DNA from: Flaveria trinervia
Taxonomy: Eukaryota > Streptophyta > Magnoliopsida > Asterales > Asteraceae
NCBI GenBank assembly: GCA_025506515.1
Contig: CM046447.1
Coordinates: forward strand, 87,702,852-87,766,851
Direction of reading: 5' to 3'
DNA length: 64,000 nucleotides
Part shown: positions 11,901-24,556 of the stretch, one piece after another
How positions within the stretch are numbered: position 1 is the stretch's first letter
How the letters are laid out: each line of letters starts with the position of its first letter
Notes under the pieces: generated by a model
Databases searched by the model: none
Seen by the model: only the letters and a program-made list of their open reading frames with translations
What the model was told of the DNA's origin: nothing
Translations under genes and position numbers: made by a program

Positions 11901-12420
11901 AAGTTTAGTGGTTGTTGCTCAAGGATAGAATACATTACCTGCTGCCATTTGGTGGACATTTGATCCCAAGACGACGTCTTAGGGGCCAAACATACATTTA
12001 CCATGTGAAAAATCAGGCGCTCAGCGTCATTAAGTGTTTTCTTCATGATGGTGGTGGCACTGAGATCGCCTTGATATCCATGCTGAGCAAAGGATAGATC
12101 TATGGTGCCCTTCGGATATCCAGCAGGAGAAGTAGCATCATTCAGTTGAAGAATTTTACGGATTGTTGCAGGAGTAATGACTACTTCTTTGTTGTTGACG
12201 ACTGACCGGAGGGATGGTGTGTTGCTCTCCTCAGTGGTAACAGTAACGTTCATCCAAAATTGGTTCAAGGATTCGGCATGTAAGACGGGTTCAGAAGGAA
12301 TGCCTTGTTGTATTGGGACTGAACCATAAGATCGATAGCAGTATCGAACTTAGTCCAGATCGGCGATTTTGTGAGGTAGGCAACACAGTTGTGTCGCGGT
12401 TTAATTTGCATAGACGCCAT
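8998..12420 (-). pseudogene. L2 extra ORF after pol (env-like position), broken
   Basis: A long ORF between RNase H and the 3' LTR, in the place occupied by the env-like gene of Sireviruses; its function is unknown. The start at 12420 (MASMQIKPRHNCVAYL) is in the same position as the L1 copy. A one-base loss near 12290 and another near 11697 break it. The N-terminal domain (about 225 aa) has RWILYPRFIMAII and SFAQHGYQGDLSA. A Pro/Ser/Thr-rich linker follows, then a stretch (11003-10077) with SADDDLGFFYDVLAQNTILEE, a KERKRKEEEKEKQ basic/acidic run, and a helical, Arg/Glu-rich block. The C-terminal pieces (about 10074-8998) include TFQYQKERVRVWPDPR. I saw no clear signal peptide or membrane segment, so I do not call it an envelope protein. 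Confidence 0.7.
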
Positions 12421-13181
12421 GGAGAAGAGGGAAGTTTTGGAGAGGAACGTTAGGTTTGAAGAAGATGAAGCATGGAGAGCTCAGGTTAGGGGTATTTGTA
12501 GGGTACGGGTAAGGAACGACTGAAGGATGTGGTGTTAGTCATCAGTAGTTTAAACGACCGTTGACATGGTATTATCCTTTCAGACGTTGAAACAGCTGAA
12601 GTCGTGGTGTTAGCATCAGTAGTTTAGAAAACTACTGAAGACCGTGGTTTTGACTTCAGATGATTGAAACAACTGAGGACTTGGTGTTTGTCATCAGTAG
12701 TTATGAAACTACTGAAGACAGTGGTTTTGTCATCAGCTGTTGTAAACAACTGAAGACTTGGTATTAGTCATCGGTAGTTATAAAACTACTGAAGACGTGG
12801 TTTTGCTTCGGTTGTTGAGAATGAAACAGCAGTTGTACAATGACTGAAGAGAAAGTTCTCTTCAGCTATTTTCGTCAATTCTTAGCTTTTCAGCTGTTTC
12901 AAACTGTCCTCAACACATTCATCAGTCTTTTGGCTGATTTCAGTTGTTTCATAGGACATCAGTACTTATCTGTTTTTACTGATTGCAGTAGTTGTAACTG
13001 CATCAGTAGTTGTAACTACATCAGTAGTTTAGAACAGATGAAGTACTTCAGTACTTGTGAGACATTTAGCCTTCAGTAGTTATAAAACCTACTGAGGTTA
13101 AAAGAGCTCACCAGTACTTATATGTGACATAGGTACTCATGATCATCAGTATGAATTACTAAGATCATCAGTAGTTGTCAC
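12421..13181 (-). repeat. L2 pol to extra-ORF spacer with hairpin repeats
   Basis: The spacer is filled with short palindrome-like units of the type CAGTAGTTATAAAACTACTG, separated by 10-20 bp such as AAGACTTGGTNTTAGTCAT. Each could fold into a small hairpin. The same kind of array sits in the same place in L1 (24557-25524). It covers the leader of the extra ORF, so a regulatory role is possible but not shown. Confidence 0.7.
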
Positions 13182-16100
13182 TTATTCTAGCTGCAGCATA
13201 CCAAGCCTTAACCCAGGTTTTGGAAAGTTGAACTATCCAAAGGCTTAGTAAAAATGTCTGCAAGCTCATCAGCACTAGGCACAAACTTAGGATCAATCAG
13301 ACCTTTTCAAAACAATCCCTTATAAAATGATGTCTGATCTCTATATGTTTGGTCCTAGAGTGCTGGACTGGATTTTTGACAATGCAAAGAGCTGAAGCAC
13401 TATCCATTAACAATGGAGTCTTAGTCTCTGTAATGCCATAATCCAAAAGTTGGTTTTGAAGCCAGAGTACCTGAGATGTACAGCTTGCAGCAGCAATGTA
13501 CTCTGCTTCAGCAGTGGATGTAGCAACTGAGGTCTGTTTCTTGCTCTGCCAAGAAATCAAGCAGTTGCCTAGGAATTGACATCCACCAGAAGTTGATTTC
13601 CTGGTCAACTTACACCCTGCATAGTCACTGTCAGAAAAAGCAACTAATTTACCAGAATGTCCGGTAGAATACCATAACCTAGAGATGGAGTGCCTTGCAG
13701 ATATCTAAAGATCCTCTTGACTGCAATCAGATGAGACTCTTTAGGTGCAGCCTGAAATCTAGCACAAACACATGTAGCAAACATATATCTGGTCTAGAAG
13801 CTGTTAAATACATCAAGGACCCAATCATACATCTGTAAAGTGTTTCATCAACCACTTTACCTTTCTGATCTGAGTCCAGTTGTGTGGTGCTGCTCATAGG
13901 AGTAAACAGGGCTTACAGTTTGTGTAAATCAAACTTTTGCAAAAGATCTTTTGTATATTTGGACTGATGAATAAAATTCCATCAGCCTTTTGTTTGATTT
14001 GCAACCCCAGAAAGAACTGTAATTCTCCCATGGCACTCATTTCAAACTTCTGTTGCATCAACTTTGTAAAGGCATCACACAACTTTGGATCAGAGGATGC
14101 AAAAATGATATCATCTACATAAATTTGAACAAGTAGATTATGCTGCCCAGCTTTCTTAATGAATAAAGTCTTGTCTATGGAGCCTCTAGTGAAATTGTTT
14201 TCCAGAAGAAAGTTTGATAATGTCTCATACCAGGCTCTGGGAGCTTGTTTTAACCCATAAAGAGCTTTATCAAGCTTATACACCCAATTAGGATGTTTTG
14301 TCCTCAAAGCCTGGAGGTTGACATACATAAACCTCTTCTTTAACTTTTCCATACAAAAATGCACTTTTGACATCCATTTGAAAGACTTTAAGGTTTTGAT
14401 AAGCAGCATAAGCTAAAAACAATCGAATTGCTTCCAGTCTGGCTACAGGGGCAAAGGTTTCATCATAATCAATACCTTCTTCTTGTGCAAACCCCTGAAC
14501 AACCAGTCTGGCCTTGTTCTTAACAATAAGCCCATTTTCATCAGTTTTGTTCCTAAACACCCATTTAGTGCCTATTGCACACTTACCTGGAGGTAGAGGA
14601 ACCAGTTCCACACTTGCTGTTTCTTGAACTGAAGAAGCTCAAGCTGCATGGCATCAACCCATCCATTGTCTTTTAAAGCAATGTGATAATTCTTTGGCTC
14701 TTGCTGACTGAAGAGAGCATAGAAGCAGAAATTTGACAATTGACTTCTTGTTGATACTCCAGCAGTGATATCACCAATGATTTGAGACATAGGGTGATTC
14801 TTCAGATCTTGATACACAATGAGATCTGTGCAAGTGTTTGTAGCCGGTTCAGCAGCAACAGATGGTGATGGTGTATCATTTCCTTGAAACCAATCAGTGG
14901 ATGGTAATTCAAAGGAAGTTGAATTCGAAGAAATCTCATCAGCATTTGTTGTGGATGGTGCTACTGGCGCTACAGGAACATCAGGTCTAGCTGAGTCAGG
15001 CAGCTGATCACTAAACCTGAAGAGGTGAGTACTGCAATCATCATCATCATCAGCAGTACCACCAGGTGGTGAACTGTTGACAGGAGCAACAGCAGGAGTT
15101 TGATAAGGAACATATTGCAGTATGTCCAAATCAAATAACTCCACAGGACTTTGTGGAATCTTGTCCTTTGGAGATTCATTAAACTTAACATGTAGAGTTT
15201 CTTCAACCATCTTTGTTCTGCAGTTGAAGACTCTGTATGCCTTGCAAGTAGATGAATAACCAACAAAGTATCCTGCATCCACCTTAGGATCAAATTTGTG
15301 GAGTTGATCCTTTGTGTTGAGAATAAAACAGGGACACCCAAATGTTTTGAAAAATGAAATCAGAGGAGCCAAATGATGGAGAACTTCATATGGAGTCTTC
15401 ATCAACCTCTGATTTACTAAAACTCTATTTTGCACATAACAAGCTGTGTTGACAGCTTCGGCCCAAAGGTCAATGGCAAACCAGAGTCAGCCAGCATGGA
15501 CCTTGCAGCTTCAATGAGGGTCCTGTTCTTTCTCTCCACTACTCCATTTTGTTCTGGAGTCCTTGAAATGCTAAACTGCCTTTTGATTCCCTTTGAAAGA
15601 TAGAAGTCATCAAGTGTATGATTTCTGAACTCAGTTCCATTATCACTCCTAATACACTTGACTGGAAGGGAATACTGCTTCTCAATGTACAACACAAAGT
15701 GGATAATCTTCTGAGTAGCCTCATCCTTTGAATGTAGAAAGAAATCCATACAAATCTGGAGTAATCATCCACAATTACCAGACAGTATTTCTTGTTTGCC
15801 ATGCTCATTACTCTCACAGGACCAAATAGATCCATATGCAGTAATGCAAGCAGGCAGTGGACTTGGACACTTCAATAGGAGGGAATGAGACTTTGTGCTG
15901 TTTTCCTTTTAAACAAGCAGTGCAGGTTTCATCACAGTGGAACTCCTTTATTGGTAAGCCTCTGACTAACTATTGTGGCTAAGCTGATTCATGTTTTTGA
16001 GATTAACATGACCAAGCCTCCTGTGCCACAGTTTAGATTCTTGAGAAGAGGCTTTGGAAAATAGGCAAGGATTGCCTTTGAGATCTATCTTCTTAGAGAG

Positions 16101-16390
16101 ATCTAAGGCATACACTCTTCCTGTCCTGTTGGCGTTCAGGAGAGTGTGATCATCCAACACCTTGTCAATCAAGTGCAAAACTTTGGATGACAGAATCCTA
16201 CAGTTTTGACTTGTGAAAAGGGCAACATGGCCTTTATCACACATTTGACTGACACTCAAGAGGTTGTACTTGAGATTTTCCACATGATTAACATCATCAA
16301 ATTTGATTTCTCCATTGGAGACAAAGCCCTTACCGATGATGTAACCCCTAGCATCATTGCCAAAAGAGACAAATCCCTTCTTTCCTTGAG
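13182..16390 (-). pseudogene. pol: L2 pol: integrase, reverse transcriptase, RNase H (broken)
   Basis: Ty1/copia polymerase region that would copy the RNA and insert the DNA. Read from high to low coordinates: a GAG-pre-integrase piece with WHRRLGHVNLKNM (about 16060-15990); the integrase core with MDLFGPV, a SDNGTEF motif and GVVERKN (15835-15417); RT with WVFRNKTDENG, KSAFLYGKV and the catalytic YVDDIIF (14611-13894); and RNase H with GGCQFLGNCLISWQSKKQTSV and STAEAEYIAAA (13608-13300). At least six frame changes or stops interrupt it. The last is a one-base loss at about 13297, after RDCFEK. The true stop of the family would be at 13182-13184. Catalytic residues are mostly present, so decay is by small indels. 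Confidence 0.88.
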
Positions 16391-16395
16391 AGTAG

Positions 16396-19334
16396 TCATG
16401 AAGAAGAGATGTTCCCAGTCATGTGCATAGATCCCCCACTGTCTACATACCAGATGCTACTTTGGCATGTTGAAGAACCCTGCAATAATAAACAATCAGT
16501 TAGTTTTAGAGACCCAAACCTTTTTGGTTTTGGGCCTGGTCTCATCAATAGATGGTAAACTAACATGTTTATTGTAACAACAGCCTGAGAAGAAGAAGAT
16601 GGTGTAGAAGAGGAGTCCTTTGGCTTAGACCTCCTTTTCTGTGGTTTCAACATAGGAGAATCTAGTTGGTTAACTCTACCCAACAGAAGTTGTACCATCA
16701 TCACCAGCTGTGTCTGATTTTGTGATAAAGCTTTCAGCTCATCAGACACATTGCGAGTGGAGTTAGATAAGGTCCTATGTTGCACCTTCTTCTTTTGAGC
16801 ACCCTCAGCTGTCACCTGTTTAACTCCTTTTTTGGATTTCTTTAAGGACTTAAGGGTTACAGGATTTGATGTTGCTGATACAAATGTGGTCTCAAACTCA
16901 GTTTTCATTTTTACCATTTTCTCATTAATTTCTTCTTTTTGTTTGAGTTTGGAACCTTTTTTGTACCAACAATCATCTATAAGATGATTGAACAAACCAC
17001 ATACTTCACATGGTTTCTTCTTCATCTTAGGTTGATCATCAACTAAAGATGGTGAAGCAACAGAAGACTTGTTCTTCAATGCTTTGGAAGCATTGGTTGC
17101 TTTCTTGACTACCTCTTTAGTAGTCTTCAAACTCTTTCTACTGCCAGTTTTCTTCTCTTCAGTACTAACAGCAGTTGAAGTTTGAACTTCAGGTGTTAAA
17201 TCCTGCTCTCCAGTCCTTTCAGGACCTTCAGGATTAACTCCTGAGTTGATCAACCTATTGATCATGTGAATGTCAGCATTTGGACCATCAACATCAGCTG
17301 ATAGGTTCAAAGAGGGCTTGATGCTGACGGCTACTTCTGATTGTGCTGTATCAGAAGGTAGATCACATGATGTGATGGATTGGTTATCACTCTCACCATC
17401 AGATTCTACCTCTGCTCTTGGGGTAAAATCTGTAGGTGGAGCAGTGTGATTGTAGCCAATTCCAAACTTCACATTTGAAGCAGATTGCTTACTAAGAAGC
17501 ATTTCAAAACCTTTGCATGATTGTACCCATCTATCACACTCGACCTGGGTAACTGCGAGGGTTTCTTTGAGATCTTTGTACTTCTCTAGAAGTACATCTT
17601 CTCTAGCCTTATCATCAATTATTTGGCAATTCAGTTTATAAACCTCATCATTTTTATCTTTGAGCACAAACTCAAACTCAGCTTTGTTTTTGGAAATTAT
17701 TTGTTCTAGCTCAATGTTCTTATTAATTAAAGCTACATTTGCTTCTCTAATGGAAGCAAATGCTGCTATGCATGGTTCAGAACATAATTTGGCTTTTGCC
17801 TCAGAGGATACCTGTGATACCTGAGGTGTAGAGGCATTGGAAAATGAAGTATCAGCAGACTCCAAAGCCATAAGAGCTAGATTCCCAAGGGACTGTCACC
17901 ACCATGTTGACCAGCACCTGAGAACAGTTGATCATGACCAGACAAGTCATCTGGTAAACTGCTCCAGTCAACAACTCCTGGGGTGAAGAAGCTGTGTTGT
18001 TGAGATTGAGGTTGTTGATGAGATAGGGAAGGCTGAGGTTCTGGTAATGCATGAGGTTGTGGTGTCATAGGAACTTGAACTTGATTTGACTGTGGCATGT
18101 AATAACAAGGGTACTGATATGGTATTTGACCCTGGGGAACAAAATATGCCGGAGATTGTTGTTGAGGATGATGACTAGAGGTGACAGGATGTTGCCCTCT
18201 GTGTTGTTGACTATTGCCAGGAAAAGTCACAAAGGGTGCAGTAGAGTTAGATCCAGTTGATCTACACTCTCTTGCAAAGTGTCCAAGCCGTTGGCATTTG
18301 TGACACCTCAACTTGCTCTTGTCAAAACAACTTTGGTTTTGCCAGAGAGTCCTGGGAATTTCTTCCAGTTCTTTTGTAGAACTTCTGAGATCTGATATTT
18401 ATTAAGGCCATTTGGCTCAAAATATCCATCTCTTCTAAGTCATCATCATCAATCCCCTTGAGATCATCCATAATGAAACATAGATTGTCATTATTACACC
18501 CAGTAAACTGACCATCAACACTTACAAATGCAGAATCAGAAGTGCTTGAAGAGAAATTAATATGCTCATCATACTGGCATTCAGATGAAGCATATTCTGA
18601 CTCATGACCCACCAAGGCAGTGTTGCCTTGTATAAAGTCTTCAGTGAGCTTTCCAGATGAAGACAGCTTTCTCTTCTGTGCTATCTCTCTCTCAAAAGTG
18701 AGCAATTTCCCATGGAGTTGGGTGAGAGATAGTTTGTCCAAACTTGCACTGGAGCGTAGGACAATAGTATATGTGTCCCATCTCTCAGGCAGTGATCTGA
18801 GAAATCTGTTATTCATCTGAATATTGGTGTATTCAAGTTTGACCATTTTTAGTTCAGAGATCAAACAAGAAAACCGCTCATATTGTTGAGTCAGTGTCTC
18901 ACCCTTTCTATGAGAGAATGTCTCATATTGTTGGGCAAGAATTTCTCTGTTATTTGCCAAGACCTCATCTGTTCCTCCAAATTGTTCTTTCAAAGCAATC
19001 CAGAGGTCATGGGCAGTTTCATGATGCATTAGCCCAGAATAGATTTCATTGGGCAATGCCATGGCAGAATTCCATGGGCTTTTGCATCAATCTCAAGCAA
19101 CTTCTTATCCTCATCTGAGTATTGCTCCCTCCTCTTCGGAACCATTTGATTGGGTTTCGGGTTATTCACCATAGGCTTGTGTGGACCATGTACCACTGAT
19201 GTCCAACAACCTGCGCTGTTAACAGACAAGTGATGGAGCATACGTCTTTGCCATATGTTATACTCATTCCTAACCAGCATAGGTGGCTTGGTTGAGGAAC
19301 CAGTATTGTGAGGATCATTGGAAGGAGTGGTCAT
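16396..19334 (-). pseudogene. gag: L2 gag and protease (broken)
   Basis: Large Sirevirus-like gag. It starts at 19334 (MTTPSNDPHNTGS), the first ATG after the primer site and conserved in L1 at 26367. A one-base loss near 19066 and an indel near 18320 shift the frame. Domains in order: a copia gag core (about 19060-18400) with HDLWIALKEQFGG; a zinc knuckle CHKCQRLGHFAREC (about 18300); a Gln/Pro-rich stretch (18250-17880); a coiled coil-like segment (about 17800-17480); and a second Cys/His finger CEVCGLFNHLIDDCW (about 17010-16965). The aspartic protease site DSGGSMHMTG lies near 16430. The second finger and long tail fit Sireviruses, whose gag is longer than in most copia elements. Confidence 0.85.
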
Positions 19335-19554
19335 TTTCAGTTCAAAAACAGTTTAGTTCAAGTTTTAAAAAGTTTTAGACAAACCACAACAAACTCAATG
19401 AGAACAAAGAAAAGATCTCAGGATGAATGAGCAGAAATACAGAAAATTCAATCTTTATAACCGTTTCTTGCAAAAACAAAAGCTAATTCAATCAAACTTA
19501 GATCTTGAATAGCAGTTTCAATGATCAATTATTAGATCGATCAATGATTAACCT

Positions 19555-19566
19555 GCTCTGATACCA
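19555..19566 (-). other. L2 tRNA-iMet primer-binding site
   Basis: TGGTATCAGAGC on the minus strand, two bases from the right LTR. It proves the minus-strand orientation of L2. Confidence 0.92.
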
Positions 19567-19568
19567 TT

Positions 19569-20455
19569 TGACAGGATCAGCGATCACAAGTTTGATGTAT
19601 CAGAATATAAAGCAGCGGAATACAAACTAGAATAGACAAATTGTAGCAAGCAATCGATACTTGTAAGCATTAAGATCGCATACGGTTATAGGGAGAGAAT
19701 ATGTATTTCTGATTTCTAGGAATGTTTATAGATGTAGAATATTTCTAATCAAATCAATCATTCATTCCATCATTACTCATTCCTCTCCGATTACAATAGG
19801 TTGTCACTCTTATATAGAGTGCAACAATCACTGCTGTTATCACGGAAAGTGACAACTGGCAGATCCAATACAAAAATAACAAATTCTTAACAAACTATTG
19901 AAATGTTCACAACTACTGAGAACATATCAGCATGTTAAGTACAAAATATAAAACTACTGAAACTACAACGACTGAAGAACAAGCTCTTCAGTCGTTTTAC
20001 AAAACTACTGAAACATAGAAAAAAAACTACTGATATCACAACTACTGAAGAAGTACTCTTCAGCAGTTGTGACAAACTACTGAGGCTTCAGTACTTGATC
20101 TTCAGACTTTGACCTTCAGTGTTTCATCAGCTGATGACTTCAGTAGATATCATCAGCTGATGTCTTCAGTCTTTGTCTTCAGACTTGTACATCAGTTGTT
20201 GATCTTCAGCACTTGTGAACTCTTCAGCTGTTGTACTTCAGTACTTTGGTCTTTCAGCTTCAGCACTTGTGTTCTTCAGCTGTTGTACTTCAGCACTTTG
20301 GTTCTTCAGCTGTTAAGGTCTTCAGCACTTGATCTTCAGCTGTTGTAGTCTTCAGCACTTGTCAAACTACTGATGAGGCTTTCAGCAGTTGTTGTGATAC
20401 CATGTGGGACTTAGAGGTTTTCTGATCTTGGCTCATTGGTTCTTTTGGTCCAACA
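19569..20455 (-). repeat. L2 5' LTR
   Basis: An 887 bp LTR that pairs with 8019-8911. It differs by a few short indels (for example near 19632 and 19768) and few substitutions. TATATAAG on the minus strand is at 19809-19816. Confidence 0.9.
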
Positions 20456-21018
20456 ATATCAGAGTGCTAAGTATAAAACATAAAACTACTGATATGAAAC
20501 TACTGAAACTACAACGACTGAAGACAAGCTCTTCATCGTTTTACAAAACTACTGAAAAGAAAAACATAAAACTACTGAAAGAAAACCATCACAACTACTG
20601 AAGAAGACCTCTTCAGCTGTTGTGACAACGATTGATACTTGGTCTTCAGCACTTGTCTTCAGACTTTGTCTTCAGCACTTGTGTCTTCGGACTTTGTCTT
20701 CAGCACTTGTCTTCAGACTTTGTCTTCAGCACTTGTGTCTTCAGACTTTGTCTTCAGCACTTGTGTCTTCAGACTTTGTCTTCAGCACTTGTCTTCAGAC
20801 TTTGTCTTCAGCACTTGTGTCTTCAGACTTTGTCTTCAGCACTTGTGTCTTCAGACTTTGTCTTCAGCACTTGTCTTCAGACTTTGTCTTCAGCACTTGT
20901 GTCTTCAGACTTTGTCTTCAGACTTTGTCTTCAGCTGTTGTGGACTTCAGCAGTTGTTGTGACGTCCGTGGGACTTAAGGTTTTTCTGATCCGCCTCATT
21001 GGTTCTTTTGGTCCAACA
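20456..21018 (-). repeat. L1 3' LTR, second part
   Basis: The continuation of the LTR begun at 7688. It starts with the duplicated ATATC and ends GGTCCAACA, followed by the polypurine tract at 21019-21033. It holds the minisatellite at 20638-20935. Confidence 0.88.
20638..20935. repeat. CTTCAGCACTTG / CTTCAGACTTTG minisatellite in the L1 LTR
   Basis: Alternating units CTTCAGCACTTGTGT and CTTCAGACTTTGT repeat for about 300 bp, with and without the TGT step. All three plus-strand frames stay open because the unit contains no stop, so the predicted proteins rich in SSDFVFSTC are artefacts. The same array is in the other L1 LTR at 27115-27435. Confidence 0.9.
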
Positions 21019-21099
21019 AACTCCCCCTGAACCAATGCAGCCAAAACCTTAACTTTATTGAGGTCCCACTTATTGTTGGCAATAAGATTGGTCTTTTTC

Positions 21100-24000
21100 C
21101 TTCTTGATCAGCTAAGAAGATGACCCAATTAAGCACTGGCCTGGAAATAGATTTCTGAAATTTGGTTGGCATAGTATGGATAAGAGCCCTGACTTTGGGG
21201 AACTGGACACAGGGCTGTGGTCCTATCCATGAAATCTACTTCCCATGTATAAGCCTGTAGGATTCTCTGGTGTATGCTCTAAGAAACATAATTTGTTCTT
21301 CCATGGTAAGATTTTCAGCTCCACCATCAAACAATCCTTCACGCCCATACAACTCTGAATGTACTTAGCCTGTTTGCCATTTTTGAGCTCAACTGTTGTG
21401 ATCTGTCTATATGCAAACTCATCTGGGTGAGTCCTTTCAAGTAACAGACTGAGCTCATTTTGTTTGAAATTCCAAGCCTCTTGTAGACTAACCCCTTTTT
21501 AATTACTCTGTTCTTTAAAATCTTTTGGGGTGGCTGTTTAGTTTCATAGGCCTTCTTGAAATCTTCTACAATTTCCCAGGGTGATACTACAAGGACCACA
21601 GTGATCTCTTCATCTACGATCCTTTTTACTTGGCCCTTGTATCTCGAAGGAATGTCTTTCTTCACAATTTTGTGAGCCACCCTAGGATCAGGCCATATTC
21701 TCACCTTTTCCTTTTGATATTGAAATGTGTTAGCAAGGGTGTACAATCTCAGAGCTTCTTTCTTCATACTGATTATTGATGAAGAAGCAACATAAGTTTT
21801 TTCTATGCTTTTCAGCATCTCATCATCATGAAGCTTTTGCTACTGTTCTTTTTCTATCTTTACTCTCACAGCTTCCATCTGTGAGGTGGGAGTGATGGGC
21901 ATAGGTTGGCTTTAGGCAAAGTTAGGACTGCAGAAAGAGGCAGCCTATCTCTTCCTCATCATCCTCTTCTTCTTCTAGCCTCAACACCCTTCTCTTCTTC
22001 TTCTTGGGTGCATCATCGGCTGTTGGTTTTGAGGGTAAGGAGTTGGTTTAGTGGGTTGTGGTAGTGGTGATTTTGAAGTGGGAGGTTTTGCAGGTTGTTC
22101 TAGCATTCTTGTAGTGAGTGAGGCTTTTGAGTGTTTTGCTAGTTCCAGTCTGTTCCCAGCACCTGCCTCATTTAGTGCTTCAATCACCAGTCCCTTAGTG
22201 TATGCTTCAGACGAACAGATCTTGGTGGTTATGCCAAGATACTGTCCCTGGTCCATGACTTAATCTCGATCAATGATCTCCCAAGGTACTTTGCAATGAA
22301 TCTGATCATCATCTCTAGTCTTTCTCTTTCTAATGCATCATAACTTGCCCATCTTGAGTTAATTTCTTCAACTTCAAGTCTCCTAATCTCTGAGTCAAGC
22401 TGTGTAGTATCGAACCCCTGTCTATACAGTTGATCAATAATGGAGTCCATTGATTTACTGTGTGTAGCATCCCCCATTTTGATCATCTCATCGAGTTCGA
22501 GTTCTTTTTCTTTTCCTTCAACCTTCCTCTTCTTATATGTGACATGAAAGTCTTTGTGACTTTCACCCACTTGATCAATGTCAGCTCCCTTCACAAACTC
22601 CTCTTCCTTCTCGGTCTCCTTTTCTTTCTTCCCCTCTATGCTCTTCCTCTTTGCTTTCACTGACTGACTCTCCCCCTTTTTGGTTGCATTGGTTGCAAGG
22701 GTTTGAGTAGCAGAAAGCCTTGTGCTCACAATCTCCTCCACCAGGGGTTGTATGATTGAGGGAAGCCTCTCATCCATGGTTTTGATCACAATGTCTGTGA
22801 TCATTGGGGTGATGAGAGGTAGGGATTGCTGAAAGATAGCAGATGTTTGCTAAGAGGGGTTCTGTCCCTGAGAAGCAGTACCAGAAATAGAAGCTGGTGG
22901 CTCAGAAGTTTTGAGTGGCTGAGTGTGTGGGAGACCTTCAGGTGAAGGTGCCATCTATGGGTTGATGTAGGTGGCAGATGGACTTGTTGTTTGAGAGAAT
23001 TGGTCAAGTAGTCTTTGTAGTCTACTGACTTCTTCCTCAAGAATTGTGTTCTGGGCCAGAACATCATAAAAGAAGCCCAAGTCATCATCAGCAGATGCTG
23101 AATCACCTGACCTCCTGCTTGGAGCAGGATGTACATGCACTAGGTGTAGACCAGTTTTAGCATGTGCCCCTTTTTCTTGGAACTGGGGACTTCCAGCCTC
23201 AGGACGATGTCCTTCATCAGCTGTTGCCTCTGGTGAGGTCTTAGCAATGTTACCAGCCTCAGTCTGATCATGTGCTGATTCAGAACAGGTGGCAGCCTCA
23301 CCAGATGTTCTGGTCTCCATATCCACACCAGGAGATAGAACAGTTAAACCCTCGTGCTGTGGGCTGTTAGAAGCATGTTGATCCTCTTCCTCAATTGCTG
23401 TGGTTTTCCCCTTTGTTGGTGTTTGTTGGGGAGGAGGAGAGGCATGCAGCTGAGTCAGCACGTTTGCAATAATGAGAGTAGGACTTTGTGGAGCGGTTGC
23501 AGTGGGAGATGGGATAAAAGCAGTATGCACCTGGGGAGAATGGTGCTCTTCAATGGCAATCTCCTTAAATGAGGAAGATCCCAGATTAGTGGGTACCCCT
23601 TCTTTGGTTGCTGCAGGCTCCTTTTGAGAGGAATCCTGAGCGGCTGTAGCTGGTGAAGTCCTTGTATCCACTAGGGGGTTATAACCAGTGGATATAGCCT
23701 GCGTTTGTGTTGCAGGGGCATCCTCAGGGGACTTATTTCACTGAGTAGCCTTTTTTGTCTTCTTTTTAGTGGGTTTGGTGGGGACTTTGGATTTTGAGGT
23801 GGTGGCTGTGGGTTCCAGCTGCGTGGGTTTGCGCAGCTTGGCAGCCATTTTTAGTGATTGGTCAGAGTTGTGCCGAGAGTATACTTCAGGCAATACAGCC
23901 GTAGCAAGGACTCCCAGGCCAACAAGTCCCTCAGCTTGAAGCTGGTTTTCAATTATGGCCATTATGAACCGAGGATATAATATCCAACGGTTAGCAAGTT

Positions 24001-24556
24001 GTTTTTGGGCCATATCCTTGAGCTCTAAAAATAGTATTTCAGAAAAATTTAAAGGTTGTTGCTCAAGGATGGAGTACATTACCTGTTGCCACCTTGTGGA
24101 CATTTGATCCCATGATGAAGTCTTGGGGGCAAGGCAGACATTTACCAGGTGAAAGATGAGGCGTTCGGCATCCTGGAAATGTTTCTTCAATATGGTAGAT
24201 GCACTCAGGTTACCCTGGTATCCATGTTGGGCAAATGATTGATCGATTGTGCCCTTTGGATAACCAGCTGGGAAAGTGGCATCATCCAGATTGAGAGTTT
24301 GGCGAAGAATATCTGGAGTAATGACCACTTTTTGATGATGGACAAACGATTGAAGAGACTCTGTGTCATTCTCCTCAGAGACAAGAGTGACGTTTGTCCA
24401 GAATTGGTTAAGAGATTCGACATATATGGTGGGATTTAACAGAAAAGCCGTTTTGTAAGGTGACTGAACCATTAAATCAATGGCGTTGTGAAACTTGGTC
24501 CAGTATGGCGATTTTGTGAGATGTGCGACACAGTTGTGTCGGGGTTTTAGTTGCAT
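21100..24556 (-). pseudogene. L1 extra ORF after pol, broken
   Basis: Homologue of the L2 extra ORF, in the same place between the end of pol and the LTR. The start at 24556 (MQLKPRHNCVAHL) is the second Met of the L2 protein; the first Met codon has mutated. The N-terminal domain runs to 23738, where a Gly codon has become TGA; the frame continues as a Ser/Pro/Thr-rich linker to about 22949. Later pieces (22804-22229, 22256-21981, 21818-21339) carry RRLEVEEINSRWASYDALE, an EKE-rich charged run and TFQYQKEKVRIWPDPR. The right end is approximate. It is longer-reading than the L2 copy but still not intact. The function is unknown. Confidence 0.7.

Larger units (their letters stand above)
8019..20455 (-). 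mobile_element. L2: Sirevirus-like copia element nested in an L1 LTR
   Basis: It has LTRs at 8019-8911 and 19569-20455 and a perfect TSD ATATC (8014-8018 and 20456-20460). The primer site is beside the right LTR and the polypurine tract beside the left LTR, so it is a minus-strand element. The 12.4 kb unit holds gag, protease, integrase, RT and RNase H (19334 down to 13182), a hairpin-repeat spacer, and an extra ORF (12420 down to about 8998). Its LTRs are nearly identical by eye, so it is the youngest of the three nested copia elements. Multiple single-base indels break every long frame. Confidence 0.92.

Noticed and set aside
12540..13090. CRISPR-like array
   Set aside because: The repeats are imperfect, unevenly spaced half-palindromes in a plant retrotransposon spacer, with no cas genes and no constant spacer length.
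20622..21030. Overlapping long open frames in three frames, Cys/Phe/Leu-rich
   Set aside because: They arise from a minisatellite unit without stop codons in an LTR; no gene signal. The same holds for 27094-27536.
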